A DNA stretch of 64,000 nucleotides from Henriciella sp. AS95 (GTDB taxonomy: Bacteria > Pseudomonadota > Alphaproteobacteria > Caulobacterales > Hyphomonadaceae). A program made the translations under genes and the position numbers. The notes beneath the pieces are model-generated. The model was not told the origin of the DNA, ran no database searches, and worked only from the letters and a program-made list of their open reading frames with translations. The DNA lies in assembly GCF_038900055.1 (NCBI RefSeq), contig NZ_JBBMQM010000001.1:372001-436000 (forward strand), given 5' to 3'. Shown piece after piece: positions 18,986-28,846 of the stretch. The stretch's first letter is position 1. Each line of letters starts with the position of its first letter.

Positions 18986-19588
18986 ATGGCAAAGCCCCTC
19001 GAATTCTTTTTCGACTTCATCAGCCCCTTTTCATATGTGGCCTTTCATGCCTTGCCATCCGAGCTCGGCGATCTGGCCGCGCGCACGCAGTTCAAGCCGA
19101 TGTTCCTCGGGGCTGTCATGCAGACGACGGGTAACCGCCCCCCGGGCCTGGTCCCTGCCAAGGGAGCCTATATGTCAGTGGACCTTGGACGCTGTACCCG
19201 ACGCTACGGCATTCCGTTCAGGCTCAATCCCTACTTTCCGATGATGAATACCCGGCCCATGCTGCGGGCAGCGATTGGCCTCGCCGACACGCCGGACGAG
19301 CAGAAGCGATTTATCGAGACCGTGTTTCATCATGTCTGGGCGGCGCCGACACCGCTGAAAACGGATGATACAGATCAGGTTCGTGACATGTGTACAGACG
19401 CCGGATTTGACGCAGACCAGATCCTCGCCCTGGCGGAGTCAGACGAGACGAAAGCCGGCCTGAAAGCCAACACTGACGGCGCTATCGAGCGCGGCGCCTT
19501 TGGCGCACCGACCTTTTTCGTGGGGGAAGATATGTTCTTCGGTCACGATAGATTGGACTACGCCAAGGAGGCGCTGGAGCAGGCCTGA
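18986..19588 (+). CDS. 2-hydroxychromene-2-carboxylate isomerase family (DsbA/kappa-GST fold)
   Basis: 200 aa. EFFFDFISPFSYVA is the HCCA-isomerase/kappa-GST glutathione site with serine in place of the DsbA cysteine; GAFGAPTFFVGEDMFFGHDRLDY is the conserved C-terminal cis-proline region. Family members isomerise aromatic degradation intermediates or conjugate glutathione. ATG 18986 has GGAG upstream. With the SDR and HxlR it looks like a small detoxification module. Confidence 0.88.
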   Translation: MAKPLEFFFDFISPFSYVAFHALPSELGDLAARTQFKPMFLGAVMQTTGNRPPGLVPAKGAYMSVDLGRCTRRYGIPFRLNPYFPMMNTRPMLRAAIGLADTPDEQKRFIETVFHHVWAAPTPLKTDDTDQVRDMCTDAGFDADQILALAESDETKAGLKANTDGAIERGAFGAPTFFVGEDMFFGHDRLDYAKEALEQA

Positions 19589-19678
19589 AATTTAATATGA
19601 AAAAAATTGGAACGGTTTTGGCGCGGTCCGCATAGGACAGGTGAAGCATTAATTCTCCAGCTTCGATGACACCACTTT

Positions 19679-19709
19679 AACCGGCGCCTCCCGCGTCGGT
19701 TATTTTTTT
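19679..19709 (+). terminator. Rho-independent terminator after the isomerase gene
   Basis: Nine-base arms AACCGGCGC / GCGTCGGTT (one G-U pair) around a 5-base loop, followed by A and seven T. It overlaps the phyR stop codon on the other strand. Confidence 0.75.
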
Positions 19710-20449
19710 GCCAGCGAGCCCGATGCCTGCAGCATCAGCGCCTGGCTGATGACAGCTTTCACCATATCCGGCCGGAAGGGTTTGGCGATCAGAAAGGCGG
19801 GTTCACCCTGCACGCCTTTGAGCAGACGCTGGGGATATGCGGTAATGAAGATAACCGGAATCCCGAGCGCGGCCGTTATCTCAGCGGCGGCGTCCGCGCC
19901 GGATGAACCGTCAGCAAGCTGGACATCGGCGAGCAAAAGCGATGGGGGATTGGCAAGACACGCTTCGACCGCATCCTTATGGGTTATGGCCTGACCAATA
20001 ACGCGATGACCCATCTGAGTCGCAATCTGGGCGATATGGGCTGCGACAAGCGGCTCATCTTCCATCACGAAGACGTCCGTGGCGAGCGAGGATGTAAGCT
20101 CGTCTTCAGCCTCGGCAATATAATCCGATAGCGTATCTTCACCGACACCCATGATCGATGCAGCATCCGTTGGGGCAAACCCCTCCATCGCTGTCAGGAG
20201 CAGCGCCCGCCGCGCAACAGAGGAGAGCGCATGAGCGGTGTTGGTTTCGGAGCCGCCATCGACATCGGACACTTTGCCATCGAGCATGGCGAATAGTCGA
20301 ATGCGATCAATGGGTTCGTCATTGGCGGAAAACAGGTCGGATATGACGCCTTCGACCAGGCCGTCTCCATGCTCGCTGCTACCGGTTACGGCGCGTGCGT
20401 AACGGCGAAGGTAGGGCAGCTCTTGTTCAAGTTGCTCTGCAACACCCAT
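19700..20449 (-). CDS. phyR: PhyR general stress response regulator
   Basis: 249 aa: an N-terminal sigma-like domain resembling an ECF sigma factor (about 5-120; LPYLRRYARAVTGS, and LLLTAMEGFAPTDAASIMGV like region 4) fused to a C-terminal receiver (about 124-245) with the acidic pocket E130/D131, phospho-acceptor D175 (LLLAD) and K near 222. In alphaproteobacteria phosphorylated PhyR binds the anti-sigma factor NepR and frees EcfG. Usual neighbours nepR, ecfG and a HWE kinase are absent, so the gene is an orphan here. A perfect EcfG-type promoter lies elsewhere in the window (61431). Confidence 0.93.
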   Translation of the reverse strand: MGVAEQLEQELPYLRRYARAVTGSSEHGDGLVEGVISDLFSANDEPIDRIRLFAMLDGKVSDVDGGSETNTAHALSSVARRALLLTAMEGFAPTDAASIMGVGEDTLSDYIAEAEDELTSSLATDVFVMEDEPLVAAHIAQIATQMGHRVIGQAITHKDAVEACLANPPSLLLADVQLADGSSGADAAAEITAALGIPVIFITAYPQRLLKGVQGEPAFLIAKPFRPDMVKAVISQALMLQASGSLAKK

Positions 20450-20485
20450 TCATTTTCCAGCCTTCTGCAGGCGCGATTTTTTCTA

Positions 20486-20514
20486 TCGCACAATTCTTAT
20501 TGTCTTCGCACAAT
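20486..20514. promoter_or_regulatory. Direct repeats and inverted repeat upstream of phyR
   Basis: TCGCACAAT occurs at 20486-20494 and 20506-20514, 20 bp apart, on the same face of the helix. Between them ACAAT-TCTT-ATTGT (20490-20503) is a perfect inverted repeat. The site is 37-65 bp upstream of the phyR start. Regulator unknown; no EcfG consensus was seen here. Confidence 0.45.
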
Positions 20515-20536
20515 AACCTGCAGTTGGGATGGTAAA

Positions 20537-21535
20537 TTAATAGGTAATTCCAGCGGATTTCGCGAGGGTCTCGTAGGCGACATCCGGGCGGGGTCCGTAA
20601 TGAGAGATCACTTCGGCCGCTGCGAGATGGCCAAGTTTTGCGCAGAGCGCCAAGGGCAATTCACGCGACAGGCCTAACAGGAAGCCGGCAGCATACTGGT
20701 CGCCAGCGCCGGTGGTATCGACCACTTTATCGACTGGCTCGGCAGGAATGCTGATCGGCTCGCCGTCGCCGATGACAACGGAGCCTTTTTCTGACCGTGT
20801 GACGGCAGCGAGTGCCGTATCGGAACGCAGTTTGTCGACAGCAGTGTCAAAGTCATCGGTCTGATAAAGCGAGAGAAGCTCGTCTTCATTGGCAAACAGG
20901 ATATCGACGTGATTGCGGATCAGGTGAAGGAAACTCTCGCGGTGGCGCTCAACGCAGAAGCTGTCGGAAAGTGTAAGGGCGACGCGCCGTCCTGCAGCCT
21001 TTGCAATCTCGGAGGCGTGAATGAACGCTTCCTTGGCCGCTTCTTCGTCGAACAGGTAGCCTTCAAGGTACAAGATGGCACCGGCTTTCACGACGTCAGC
21101 CTGGACATCGTCAGGTCCGAACAGAACCGATGCGCCGAGATAGGTGTTCATGCTGCGGGCACCGTCCGGGGTCACAAAGATGATGGAGCGTGCCGTGGCG
21201 GGCCCGTCTTCGAGCGGCGGTGTGTCGAACGGAATTCCGCTTGCATTCATGTCCCGGCGGAAGACAGCGCCGAGGGGATCATCGAAAACCTTGCCGATAT
21301 AGGCGGCGGACCCGCCAAAGCTCGCGACGCCGACAATGGTATTCGCGCCCGAGCCACCTGAAAGCTGCTTGGCGTCCGGGGCGGCAGCGGTAAGCGCGTC
21401 GGCGCGGGCCTCGTCGATCAGCGTCATGCCATTCTTGCGGATATTGAAGCGATCAAGGAAGCTGTCCTCAACCGGTGCAATTATGTCGACAATCGCATTG
21501 CCCAGTCCGACGACGTCATAAAGAATTTCAGCCAC
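20537..21535 (-). CDS. PfkB-family carbohydrate kinase, adenosine kinase-like
   Basis: 332 aa. LSGGSGANTIVGVASFGG is the PfkB N-terminal signature and DTTGAGDQYAAGFL the C-terminal one with the catalytic base Asp. Overall similarity is to bacterial adenosine kinases (N-terminal VVGLGNAIVDI). Translation starts at GTG 21535 with AGAGG upstream; no ATG is better placed. Exact sugar or nucleoside substrate is not proven. Confidence 0.88.
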   Translation of the reverse strand: MAEILYDVVGLGNAIVDIIAPVEDSFLDRFNIRKNGMTLIDEARADALTAAAPDAKQLSGGSGANTIVGVASFGGSAAYIGKVFDDPLGAVFRRDMNASGIPFDTPPLEDGPATARSIIFVTPDGARSMNTYLGASVLFGPDDVQADVVKAGAILYLEGYLFDEEAAKEAFIHASEIAKAAGRRVALTLSDSFCVERHRESFLHLIRNHVDILFANEDELLSLYQTDDFDTAVDKLRSDTALAAVTRSEKGSVVIGDGEPISIPAEPVDKVVDTTGAGDQYAAGFLLGLSRELPLALCAKLGHLAAAEVISHYGPRPDVAYETLAKSAGITY

Positions 21536-21667
21536 ATCAACCTCTTCCAGTCAGCTCAGGGGGGATTTGCAGACCTCGCCGGTGGACGCAAGCACAGGTC
21601 GCAGGTTTGTCGCAGCGGTGCGCATCGACAATCTGTTTGCCCGGCCGCGCCCAGCAGTCCTCGAGGG

Positions 21668-22318
21668 CTAGACCTTTACGCCGCCTTTTTCCGCATCAGC
21701 GAGGAAAGCGGCGAGACCCTTGTCGGTGAGCGGGTGGTTGACGAGGCCCTTCAGCACGTTTGGCGGCACGGTTGCGACGTCGGCGCCGGCAAGGGCCGAC
21801 AGCTTCACATGGTTTGCGCTGCGGATAGATGCGGCGAGGATTTCGGTCTCGAACATGTAGTTGTCATAGATCGTCCGGATGTCCTCGATCAGCTCCATGC
21901 CGTCGACATTGATATCGTCCAGGCGCCCGATGAAAGGCGAGATATAGGCGGCGCCGGCTTTTGCGGCGAGCAGGGCCTGATTGGCAGAGAAGCAGAGCGT
22001 CACATTGACCGCTGTGCCCGCATCGGCGAGCGTGCGGCAGGCGCGCAAGCCATCCATGGTCAGCGGTAGCTTTACAGCGACGTTCGACGCGATCGCCTGA
22101 AGCTTCTTGCCTTCGCTGATCATGGTCTCGTAATCGGTTGCCACGACCTCGGCGCTGACATGGCCGTCCGTCAGGCCACAGATTTCCTCAATCACTTCAG
22201 CAAAGTTTCGGCCTGATTTTGCAATGAGAGACGGATTGGTCGTTACGCCGTCGATGAGACCTGTTGCGGCAAGGTCCTTGATCTCGGCAGTGTCTGCGGT
22301 GTCGACGAAGAATTTCAT
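21668..22318 (-). CDS. Transaldolase-like fructose-6-phosphate aldolase
   Basis: 216-aa small transaldolase (TalC/FSA subfamily). [35 protein letters not shown] (Schiff-base lysine) and the C-terminal [12 protein letters not shown] are typical. It may act as transaldolase or F6P aldolase; these cannot be told apart here. AAAGGAGA precedes the ATG. Transcribed after uxs/ugd with a 13-bp gap, so probably the same operon. Confidence 0.92.
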   Translation of the reverse strand: MKFFVDTADTAEIKDLAATGLIDGVTTNPSLIAKSGRNFAEVIEEICGLTDGHVSAEVVATDYETMISEGKKLQAIASNVAVKLPLTMDGLRACRTLADAGTAVNVTLCFSANQALLAAKAGAAYISPFIGRLDDINVDGMELIEDIRTIYDNYMFETEILAASIRSANHVKLSALAGADVATVPPNVLKGLVNHPLTDKGLAAFLADAEKGGVKV

Positions 22319-22331
22319 GTGCAGGTCTCCT

Positions 22332-23279
<948 letters not shown>

Positions 23280-23284
23280 GCGCG

Positions 23285-24589
23285 CTATGGCCGCCCGACG
23301 CTGATATATTTGAAGCCGCGCTTCGCCATGTCTTCCGGTGAGTAGATGTTGCGGAGATCAACCACGATGTCGGTGTTCAGTGCGTCCTTGACCCGGTCGA
23401 GATCAAGCGCGCGGAACTGGTCCCATTCAGTGATGATGACCATGGCATCGGCCCCGTCGATCGCGCCATAGGCATTCTCGGCATAGTCGAGACCAGTCAT
23501 CAGCTTCTGCGCTTCATGCATGCTTTCCGGGTCGTAGGCTCTCACCGCCGCGCCCGCTTCGATCAGCGCCGGAATGATGTCGAGCGATGGGGCATCGCGC
23601 ATGTCGTCCGTATTCGGCTTGAAAGCGAGGCCAAGGATGCCGATCGTCTTGCCTTTGACGTCGCCGCCCATCGCCTTGATGATCTTGTCCGCCATGGCTT
23701 TCTTGCGGGCGGCATTGACCTCAACCACCGTGTCGACGATGCGAACCGGCGTCTTGTAATCATTCGCCGTCTTGGTCAGGGCCAGCGTATCTTTCGGGAA
23801 GCAGGAGCCGCCATAACCGGGCCCGGCATTCAGGAATTTGCGTCCAATCCGGCCATCAAGACCAATACCGCGGGAGACTTCCTGAACATTCGCGCCAACC
23901 GCCTCGCAGAGGTCTGCCATTTCGTTGATGAAGGTGATCTTCACAGCGAGGAAAGCGTTGGCGGCGTATTTGATCAGCTCTGAGGTGCGCCGGCTGGTGA
24001 ACAGGATTGGAGTCTCATTGAGGAAGAGCGGGCGGTAAAGTTCCCGCATCACCTCACGGGCGCGCTCGTTTTCGGTGCCGACGACAACCCGGTCCGGAAT
24101 CTTGAAGTCCTTGATGGCGGCGCCTTCGCGCAGGAATTCCGGATTGGAAACCACAGCAAAGTCGGCATCCGACCTGGTTTTCTGGATGATGGCCTCGACT
24201 TCATCGCCCGTGCCAACAGGGACGGTCGACTTGGTGACGACAACAGTGAAGCCATCCATCAGCGATGCAATCTCTTCGGCAGCCGCATAGACGTATGACA
24301 GGTCTGCATGGCCGTCACCGCGCCGGCTTGGTGTCCCGACCGCGATGAAAACAGCATCCGCTTGCGCGATGGCGTCCTCGGCTTCGGTGGTGAAGTGAAG
24401 ACGTCCAGCGCTGACATTCTGAGCGACAAGATCATCAAGGCCCGGCTCGTATATCGGGATCTCGCCTTTCTTCAGGCGCTCAATCTTTGCCGCATCTTTG
24501 TCAACGCATGTGACGACATGGCCGAAATCGGCGAAACACGCCCCACTCACCAGGCCCACATAGCCTGTTCCAATCATCGCCACGTGCAT
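23285..24589 (-). CDS. ugd: UDP-glucose 6-dehydrogenase
   Basis: Oxidises UDP-glucose to UDP-glucuronate with two NAD+. 434 aa. [18 protein letters not shown] binds [19 protein letters not shown] contains the catalytic cysteine; [15 protein letters not shown] is the C-terminal UDP-binding signature. First gene of ugd-uxs-fsa; AGGACG precedes the ATG. It supplies precursors for surface polysaccharide. Confidence 0.95.
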   Translation of the reverse strand: MHVAMIGTGYVGLVSGACFADFGHVVTCVDKDAAKIERLKKGEIPIYEPGLDDLVAQNVSAGRLHFTTEAEDAIAQADAVFIAVGTPSRRGDGHADLSYVYAAAEEIASLMDGFTVVVTKSTVPVGTGDEVEAIIQKTRSDADFAVVSNPEFLREGAAIKDFKIPDRVVVGTENERAREVMRELYRPLFLNETPILFTSRRTSELIKYAANAFLAVKITFINEMADLCEAVGANVQEVSRGIGLDGRIGRKFLNAGPGYGGSCFPKDTLALTKTANDYKTPVRIVDTVVEVNAARKKAMADKIIKAMGGDVKGKTIGILGLAFKPNTDDMRDAPSLDIIPALIEAGAAVRAYDPESMHEAQKLMTGLDYAENAYGAIDGADAMVIITEWDQFRALDLDRVKDALNTDIVVDLRNIYSPEDMAKRGFKYISVGRP

Positions 24590-24779
24590 GGAATTCGTCC
24601 TGTTTTAGTCAACGCCTTCGAAGTGCCCGGAGGGGTGCGATTTTTATGCTGAAAGGTCAAGAGCGGTGGGCAGGGCGAACAGGGTGAAATTTCATCGATT
24701 TGCCTAATCAGGGATTATTCCGTCCGGGCGCATAATTGATGCCTTATATGGCCGTAGCTGGGCCAGACAGGATAAAATC

Positions 24780-25289
24780 GTGTTCTGGACAACGTATCTT
24801 CCTATTCTTGTCGCGCAGGTGCTATTTGCCCTCGTCTATCTCGGCTGGCCGATTCTGAAAAAGGTCGGGACCTGGACGGGCCGTAAGCTGGCAAATGCGA
24901 TGCCTGCCGAGCGCGCCGGCGAAGAGCTGCGTTTCGAGTCCCGGGCCCGGGCCGGTATGGAGCGGGACTGGGGTCCGTATTCAGCGCGATTTGCAAGAGC
25001 GTTTTCGGACGCCTCGAGCAAGACGCGGTCATCTTCGCCGCCGCCCCCTCCTCCTCCGCCTCCGGTTCCACCGCCGCCAGACACACCGCGAAAGGCGCAC
25101 CTTCGGACGCTGGGGCTGTCCGGGCAGCCGGATGCGAAAGCGCTGCGTTCAACCTACCGGAAGCTTGCCAAGAAATTTCACCCTGACCAGTTTGCGTCGT
25201 CTGCACATTCCGACACGGCCCGTCGCAAAGCGAGCGCACGCATGAGCGCCATCAATGAAGCCTATGACTGGTTGGTGCAAAACACTTGA
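24780..25289 (+). CDS. Membrane-anchored protein with polyproline linker and C-terminal J domain
   Basis: 169 aa starting at GTG 24780 behind AGGA. One membrane helix (about residues 6-25), a charged region, a run of prolines broken once by valine (about 87-100), and a J domain from about 105 to 169 with the HPD motif at 134-136 (KKFHPDQF). The J domain would stimulate DnaK at the inner membrane. The layout resembles TerB/DjlA-type or other membrane J proteins but no closer family is recognised. Divergent from ugd. Confidence 0.82.
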   Translation: MFWTTYLPILVAQVLFALVYLGWPILKKVGTWTGRKLANAMPAERAGEELRFESRARAGMERDWGPYSARFARAFSDASSKTRSSSPPPPPPPPPVPPPPDTPRKAHLRTLGLSGQPDAKALRSTYRKLAKKFHPDQFASSAHSDTARRKASARMSAINEAYDWLVQNT

Positions 25290-25335
25290 GGGTTAGAAGC
25301 CAACGGTTGATGTAAAGGGTATTGGGAGCTGCCGG

Positions 25336-25689
25336 ATGACCCGATTTATCGCGATAGTGGTTGCGATCTTCGCTGTCTGGCTATTTGTCGGCGAAGGACA
25401 TGGCCAAGAATGCCTGCAAGCTGATGCCTCGACTGCGAAACAGATTGCCGAGATGCGCGCACAAGCGGGCGAATGTGCCATCCGATGCAAGGGGTGCGGG
25501 TGCAAGGGAGGGCCCGGGTATCGAAACCCTGCCACAGATCAGTGTGTTGGGTGGCGTGATCTCAATTCACAATGTGGGCCCCCGCCGCACAACAAGTGTC
25601 ACAGGGAATGCAGACCCACAATTGAAGCCTGCGAGGTCGAGCTTCAGAAGACGCTTCGCTCTAGCGGTCGATCACGGCCGGACAGCTAG
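25336..25689 (+). CDS. Small secreted cysteine-rich protein
   Basis: 117 aa with a signal peptide or anchor (residues 1-23, ending in EGHGQ). The mature part has ten cysteines, including CAIRCKGCGCKGG, arranged as several CxxC-like pairs, which suggests disulfides or metal binding in the periplasm. No family recognised. GGGAG lies about 10 bp before the ATG. It is convergent with the phosphomutase gene, overlapping by 4 bp. Confidence 0.6.
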   Translation: MTRFIAIVVAIFAVWLFVGEGHGQECLQADASTAKQIAEMRAQAGECAIRCKGCGCKGGPGYRNPATDQCVGWRDLNSQCGPPPHNKCHRECRPTIEACEVELQKTLRSSGRSRPDS

Positions 25690-27203
25690 ATTTCCTGATT
25701 GTAGTCCCCAACCTCAGGGTGTTTTCCGAGGCGAGGTTTTACTTCCTTGTGGAAGAGGTCTCGCATGTCATCCTCGGACTGAAGGCTTTCGACCACGACG
25801 ACCAGCTCCGGCTTGTTTGACGATGCCCGGACCAGCACCCAGGAGCCGTCGTCTAGCGTGACGCGCGCGCCGTTCACCGTATTTACGTCAACGACTTTGC
25901 GGCCGAGGATCTCGCCACCCGCCATGCCTTCATATTCAGCGACCATCTTGTCCACGATGCCGTATTTCAGCTCATCATCGCAGTGCGGCGACATGGTGAG
26001 AGACGTGTAAGCGACGCCCAGTTCCGACTTGAGGTCCGCCATTGTCTTGTCGGGATTGCGGTCCAGCATCTGCAGGATCGCGCCGGCGGCGACGATGCCA
26101 TCATCATAGCCAAGGCCGATGGGTGGGCGGAAGAAGAAGTGGCCCGATTTCTCGAAACCGGCGAGCGCGCCAAGGTCGGTTGTGCGCCTTTTGATGTAGG
26201 AATGGCCGGTCTTGTAATAATCGACGCTTGATCCATTCTCTTTTAGAACGGGGTCGGTCTTGTAAAGGCCTGTGGACTTCACATCGACAACGAAATTCGC
26301 GCCCGGATGCACTCTGGACAGGTCTCGGGCAAGCATCAGACCGATCTTGTCAGCAAAGATTTCCTCGCCCGTATTGTCGACAACGCCGCAGCGGTCGCCA
26401 TCGCCGTCGAAACCAAGCGCAACGTCTGCGCCGAGGTCCTTCACGGCCTTGGCCATGGCGTGCAGCATTTCGCTGTCTTCGGGGTTTGGATTGTATTTCG
26501 GAAATGTGTTGTCGAGATCGCAGTCCATCTCCACCACTTCAGCGCCCATGGCCCGCAGCGCGTCCGGGGCAAACGCGCCCGCCGTGCCGTTTCCGCAGGC
26601 CGCGATGACCTTGATCTTGCGCTTCAGCTGGACGCCCTCGGACACCGATTGAATGTACTTCTCGCGCATATCGTCGACGCGGTAGCTGCCGCCGCCCGCG
26701 CGGGGCTGGAAGTCGCCATTGAGCACAATCTCTTTCAAGCGGCCCATTTCCTCCGGACCGAAGGTGAGCGGTTTGTTCGCGCCCATTTTCACGCCGGTCC
26801 AGCCGTTTTCATTATGGCTCGCGGTGACCATGGCGCAGCAGTCGGCCTCAAGCTCGAACTGCGACCAGTAAACCATCGGAGAGAGTGCAAGGCCGACATC
26901 GAGCACCTCGCATCCGCCTGCGACGAGGCCGAGTTTCAGGGCATTCTTGATCGACAGCGAGATTGACCGGTAGTCATGGCCGGTGACGACCTTTGGCGTC
27001 ACGCCCAGCTCATGAAATAGCGTCGCCATGCCAAGACCGAGCGCCTCGACGCCGAGCAGATTTAGCTCGGGCGGTTTCTCGTGGCCGGGAACGCCGAACC
27101 ACCACCGGGCATCATATTCGCGAAATCCGGTCGGCTTCACCAGCGGCAGGGTTTCAAACTCAATTGAATTCGGGGCGATATCGGCGCGCGGCTTCGGCAT
27201 CAT
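25686..27203 (-). CDS. Phosphomannomutase/phosphoglucomutase
   Basis: 505-aa alpha-D-phosphohexomutase. The serine loop TASHNENGWTGVK carries the phosphoserine; GFDGDGDRCGVVD is the Mg-binding loop; GYDDGIVAAGAIL and the C-terminal VRASSNKPELVVVVE phosphate-binding loop complete the four domains. It interconverts mannose-6-P/mannose-1-P or glucose-6-P/glucose-1-P, feeding the nearby UDP-sugar enzymes. AGGAGA precedes the ATG. Confidence 0.93.
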   Translation of the reverse strand: MMPKPRADIAPNSIEFETLPLVKPTGFREYDARWWFGVPGHEKPPELNLLGVEALGLGMATLFHELGVTPKVVTGHDYRSISLSIKNALKLGLVAGGCEVLDVGLALSPMVYWSQFELEADCCAMVTASHNENGWTGVKMGANKPLTFGPEEMGRLKEIVLNGDFQPRAGGGSYRVDDMREKYIQSVSEGVQLKRKIKVIAACGNGTAGAFAPDALRAMGAEVVEMDCDLDNTFPKYNPNPEDSEMLHAMAKAVKDLGADVALGFDGDGDRCGVVDNTGEEIFADKIGLMLARDLSRVHPGANFVVDVKSTGLYKTDPVLKENGSSVDYYKTGHSYIKRRTTDLGALAGFEKSGHFFFRPPIGLGYDDGIVAAGAILQMLDRNPDKTMADLKSELGVAYTSLTMSPHCDDELKYGIVDKMVAEYEGMAGGEILGRKVVDVNTVNGARVTLDDGSWVLVRASSNKPELVVVVESLQSEDDMRDLFHKEVKPRLGKHPEVGDYNQEI

Positions 27204-27353
27204 AGGCCGGGTCTCCTGTGACTACATCATAGCACGATCTTACTGACGTTATTGTGAACGATAAGCAAGGCGTACGCGCTTGCCGGCATGTGCGTCTGGC
27301 CTAACTCCAGGTTGGGGCAGAGAGAACTAAATCGGAAATCGGGAGAAACTGTC

Positions 27354-28133
27354 ATGTACAACAGAAAAATTCTTGCACTCTTACTAGCGTTCGCTCCGAT
27401 AGGAGCCGCCGCACACGCTGATGGCTGGTATATCGGCGGCTCTGTCGGTGTGAACACTCAGTCGGACTCTGACAATTCCGGCCAGACCGGCGCTTTCACG
27501 ACAGGTAACCTTGGCGACGGCTCAACGCTCGACGTCGCCGATGGCACGCCATATGGCTGGAATACGGAGTTTGAATCGGGTGTGTCCTACGCGCTGGAGG
27601 CCGGTCTGCGATACGATAGCGGCTGGCGGTCTGGTATCGAGATCGCCCGCACGGGCGCTGACGTCGATACCCATTCGGGCGTAACGCTCGGTGGCGGTGA
27701 TATCGGTTCGCTTGACGCTGCTTCGATTGCCGGTTCGCCAACGGCCCTCGGTGTGTCCGTCGCGGATGTCGTCGCAGACGGGCAGGGCGAAATCACCAAT
27801 ACGGCGATCTTCGTCAATGCCTATTATGACTTCAATCGAGGCGGTACCATCGAGCCGTATCTCGGCGTTGGTATCGGTTATTCCGATGTCGACGTGACCT
27901 ACAAGCCGTCCAATATCGGCGTCATTGATGGGAGTGAAGGCAAGTTTGCTTATCAGGCCAGAGCCGGTGCCACATACGCTCTCAGTAATAATTGGGGCAT
28001 CTTTGGCGAGTACACTTACCGAGCCACCGAGGACGTCGAGTTTCAGAACCAGCTTTTCCCGGGAACGCTGGAGATAGAAAACCAGTCCCACATTTTTGCG
28101 ATTGGCGCACGCTACCGCTTCGACAGTCTCTAA
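27354..28133 (+). CDS. Outer-membrane beta-barrel protein (OmpA/porin-like)
   Basis: 259 aa. Signal peptide (residues 1-23, ending AAAHA) then alternating aromatic/polar strands: WYIGGSVGVNTQS, YALEAGLRYDSGW, IFVNAYYDFN, IEPYLGVGIGYSDV, FAYQARAGATYALS, WGIFGEYTYRAT, and the terminal FAIGARYRFDSL ending near an aromatic. This fits an 8-stranded OmpX/OmpW/OmpA-type barrel. ATG 27354 with GGGAG upstream is chosen over an earlier frame start. Function unknown. Confidence 0.87.
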   Translation: MYNRKILALLLAFAPIGAAAHADGWYIGGSVGVNTQSDSDNSGQTGAFTTGNLGDGSTLDVADGTPYGWNTEFESGVSYALEAGLRYDSGWRSGIEIARTGADVDTHSGVTLGGGDIGSLDAASIAGSPTALGVSVADVVADGQGEITNTAIFVNAYYDFNRGGTIEPYLGVGIGYSDVDVTYKPSNIGVIDGSEGKFAYQARAGATYALSNNWGIFGEYTYRATEDVEFQNQLFPGTLEIENQSHIFAIGARYRFDSL

Positions 28134-28846
28134 AGACGCAGCCTGAGAAAATTGGCCATCCACAGGCCGACTTGCGCATTATCAACCGGGTTGGCGAGGC
28201 TGTCACAGGCCTCGTCAACACGCTCATCAGTGAACGCCGTTCCACGCCGGACATTATAAAGTGCGCAGCTGAAACCGCTTGAAAATTCAGGGTGGCCCTG
28301 AAAGCTGATCGCGGGCACGGCGCCGTAATCAAGGGCGGCATAAGGGGTGAAGTCTGACGCGGCGACGATGTGCGCGCCGGGGGGTAGGGACTGCACCTGG
28401 TCCTGATGGCTGACACCGAGAGAGAATGTGTCGCCTGAATAGTTTTCCATCCAGTCCGGGCGCGCACAGATTTCGTAGGTGTGCCGGCCGATTCCCCACC
28501 CTTTATCGGACTTTTCGACACGTCCGCCGAGCGCCTTTGCGATCGCTTGATGGCCAAAGCAGACCCCGATCTGGGGCACACCCTTGGCTGCGGCGCGCTG
28601 GATGAAATTGAACAGTGGCTGCATCCACGGGTGATGCTCATAGACGCCCGCCGCAGAGCCGGTGACGAGGATCGCTTCGGTCGTGTCGAGATCGGGAAAG
28701 TCGCCGCCTGTCACGACAGATGCCGTTTCCGTTTCAAGCCCTGGCAGGTGCGGGGCCAGAAAGTCGTGAAACATGGAGGGATAATTCGGCCAGTCGCCGC
28801 GCAGTGTCTCGGGCGGCAGGCCGGTTTCGATAATGGTCAGTCTCAT
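28130..28846 (-). CDS. Class I glutamine amidotransferase-like protein
   Basis: 238 aa. GVCFGHQAIAKALGG has the nucleophile cysteine and SFQGHPEFS the catalytic His-x-Glu, so the triad is intact. Stand-alone GATases of this type resemble GMP-synthase-like domains with unknown substrate. The ATG at 28846 overlaps the upstream DUF885 stop (ATGA), so the two are coupled. Convergent with the barrel gene, overlapping by 4 bp. Confidence 0.87.
   Translation of the reverse strand: MRLTIIETGLPPETLRGDWPNYPSMFHDFLAPHLPGLETETASVVTGGDFPDLDTTEAILVTGSAAGVYEHHPWMQPLFNFIQRAAAKGVPQIGVCFGHQAIAKALGGRVEKSDKGWGIGRHTYEICARPDWMENYSGDTFSLGVSHQDQVQSLPPGAHIVAASDFTPYAALDYGAVPAISFQGHPEFSSGFSCALYNVRRGTAFTDERVDEACDSLANPVDNAQVGLWMANFLRLRL

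Noticed and set aside
19608-19640. GGAAC near the isomerase stop as an EcfG promoter
   Set aside because: No CGTT or GTT follows at 16-18 bp, and it points into the terminator region rather than toward a gene start.
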